A stretch of DNA of 64,000 bases from Alphaproteobacteria bacterium (lineage in GTDB: Bacteria > Pseudomonadota > Alphaproteobacteria > Bin95), in the NCBI GenBank assembly GCA_020638555.1, contig JACKII010000002.1:930001-994000 (forward strand). Direction: 5' to 3'. Shown one piece after another: positions 62,899-64,000 of this stretch. The position numbers and the translations under genes were made by a program. Position 1 is the stretch's first letter. Each line of letters begins with the position of its first letter. Below the pieces are notes generated by a model. That model saw only the letters and a list, made by a program, of their open reading frames with translations. It was not told where the DNA came from and searched no databases.

Positions 62899-64000
62899 TC
62901 AGTGCCCGAAATGCGGCATGACCTGTTCCGAGACCCGCTCGAACTGCTCCAGCATCATCGCCTTCGGTGTCGTCAGCGGCGTCGAGAGGTTGATGTGCTG
63001 CATGCCGGGATAGCGCTCTTCCAGCATTTTCAGATGCTCGACCAGCCCTTCGGCCGTGCCGGCGAACCAGGCGCCGCTTTCCATATAGTGATCGACCCGG
63101 GGCACGCCGGCCGCATACCAGCCGCCCCGCCGCTGCGTCGCCTCCACCTGTGTCTGGTCGATGCCGGGCACGAAGCCCAGCGGCGCGAACATTTTCACGT
63201 GCTCCTCATAAAGCGGCACGATGGCGCGATAGGCTTCCTCGGCCGTGTCGGCGATGTGGAAGAAGATGCCGACGGTCAGGTCCTCGCCCAGTTTCAGATC
63301 CTTGCCGGCCCGGTGGGCGGCTTGCTGATAGGCCTGGATCGGGCCGTCCGCCATGGTCGCGGCGCCGCCGCCGACCGCGCCCTTGATGCCGTGGCGGATC
63401 ATGAAGTCCAGCCCGCGCGGGTTGGCGCTCACCACCGGCTGCCAGCATTCCACCGGCCGGTGGATCGGGCGCGGCACCAGCGTGATGTCCTCCAGCGTGT
63501 AGCCGCGATAGGGCACCTGCGGCGGCAGGGTGTAGTGCTTGCCCCGGTGGCTGAAGCGCTCGGTGTTGAAGGCCTTGAAGATGATTTCGACCTGTTCCTC
63601 GAACAGGTCGCGGTTGGCGGCCTGGTCCTGCATCGGCGCGCCGAAGGTCTCGACCTCGCGGGTGTGGTAGCCGCGGCCGACGCCGAACACGGTGCGCCCC
63701 TTGGTCATGATGTCGGCCAGGGCATAGTCCTCGGCAAGGCGCAGCGGATGCCACATCGGCGCGATGTTGAAACCGCAGCCGATCTTCAGCTTCTCGGTCA
63801 TGTGGCAGAGATGCACCGCCATCATCAGCAGGTTGGGGATGACCTCATAGCCCTCGTGCTGGAAATGGTGCTCGGCCATCCAGAGCGTGTCCCAGCCGAG
63901 CCGGTCCATGCGCCTGGCCACCGCCTCCGACTTTTCGAACACGGTGCAGAGTTCGCCGTTCGTAAAGCGGCGCTCGTTGGCGGGCGTGTTGTCCTGGCCA
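62899..64000 (-). CDS. LLM-class flavin-dependent oxidoreductase (paralogue 5), 5' end beyond window
   Basis: At least 367 residues to the edge, with the true start outside. DRLGWDTLWMAEHHFQHEGYEVIPN carries the AEHHF motif, split here as WMAEHHFQHEGYEV; FNIAPMWHPLRLAEDYALAD and RTVFGVGRGYHTREVE follow. These mark a luciferase-type FMN monooxygenase related to paralogue 3. The frame is open upstream of the GTG at 63942 (NERRFTNGELCT precedes it), so that GTG is internal. The broken nuclease lies between it and the CaiB/LLM operon. Confidence 0.9.
   Translation of the reverse strand, partial: GQDNTPANERRFTNGELCTVFEKSEAVARRMDRLGWDTLWMAEHHFQHEGYEVIPNLLMMAVHLCHMTEKLKIGCGFNIAPMWHPLRLAEDYALADIMTKGRTVFGVGRGYHTREVETFGAPMQDQAANRDLFEEQVEIIFKAFNTERFSHRGKHYTLPPQVPYRGYTLEDITLVPRPIHRPVECWQPVVSANPRGLDFMIRHGIKGAVGGGAATMADGPIQAYQQAAHRAGKDLKLGEDLTVGIFFHIADTAEEAYRAIVPLYEEHVKMFAPLGFVPGIDQTQVEATQRRGGWYAAGVPRVDHYMESGAWFAGTAEGLVEHLKMLEERYPGMQHINLSTPLTTPKAMMLEQFERVSEQVMPHFGH

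Overview
The window is GC-rich, densely coded DNA from an alphaproteobacterium, probably a Rhodospirillales-like environmental or marine lineage. The lineage call is inferred from gene content (ATP12-type chaperone, PccA/PccB, TerC, DegQ-RarA-CrcB-RluA layout, many LLM flavoenzymes and CoA-transferases) and not from a marker phylogeny. No rRNA, tRNA or CRISPR array was recognised.

Layout. 1-8 kb: a GrdB-like gene at the left edge that reads through an in-frame UGA followed by a SECIS-like hairpin, then rpmJ, glcD-glcE (no glcF follows), an AT-rich gap with an orphan terminator, an amidase, and a split thiamine-diphosphate decarboxylase. 8-20 kb: an MFS carrier, a polysaccharide deacetylase, three hot-dog-fold (MaoC-like) genes, a GST, a VOC protein, a two-subunit class I fumarase/tartrate dehydratase, a pentapeptide-repeat pair, pcm, a lone hydantoinase-B subunit, a quinone oxidoreductase and a CoxE-like VWA protein. 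21-24 kb: LLM monooxygenase, haloacetate-dehalogenase-like hydrolase, second LLM enzyme. 24.7-29.5 kb: the prkA-yeaH(DUF444)-spoVR stress cassette. 29.5-37 kb: class III aminotransferase, TerC, Cu/Zn SOD, propionyl-CoA carboxylase subunits. 36.5-41.4 kb: degQ-rarA-crcB-rluA-atp12, a compact operon with four consecutive ATGA stop/start overlaps. 41.5-47.6 kb: Rieske dioxygenase pair, LprI-like protein, glutamine amidotransferase, hydrolase with an in-frame 15-bp triplicate, exonuclease III, SDR-type epimerase. 47.9-55 kb: prfB with the programmed +1 frameshift, a B12/radical SAM protein, a Bcr-type MFS, epmA/efp and a thioredoxin-reductase-like protein. 55.2-57.8 kb: a complete IS66 element with perfect 8-bp target duplications, inserted at the stop codon of a CaiB/BaiF gene. 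57.8-64 kb: CaiB/BaiF plus LLM genes, a restriction endonuclease broken by many small indels, and a fifth LLM gene cut by the right edge.

Themes. Metabolism looks oxidative and scavenging: glycolate, amides, halo-acids, aromatic rings, CoA-activated acids, propionyl-CoA, with five LLM flavin enzymes in 64 kb. Intergenic DNA is not random: a family of two-hairpin palindromic repeats, or related palindromes, sits in every convergent gene junction longer than 100 bp, and the IS66 element also landed in a convergent junction. The strongest non-routine signals are the two recoding events (UGA as selenocysteine at the left edge; +1 frameshift in prfB), the decayed restriction enzyme and the convergent-junction repeats.
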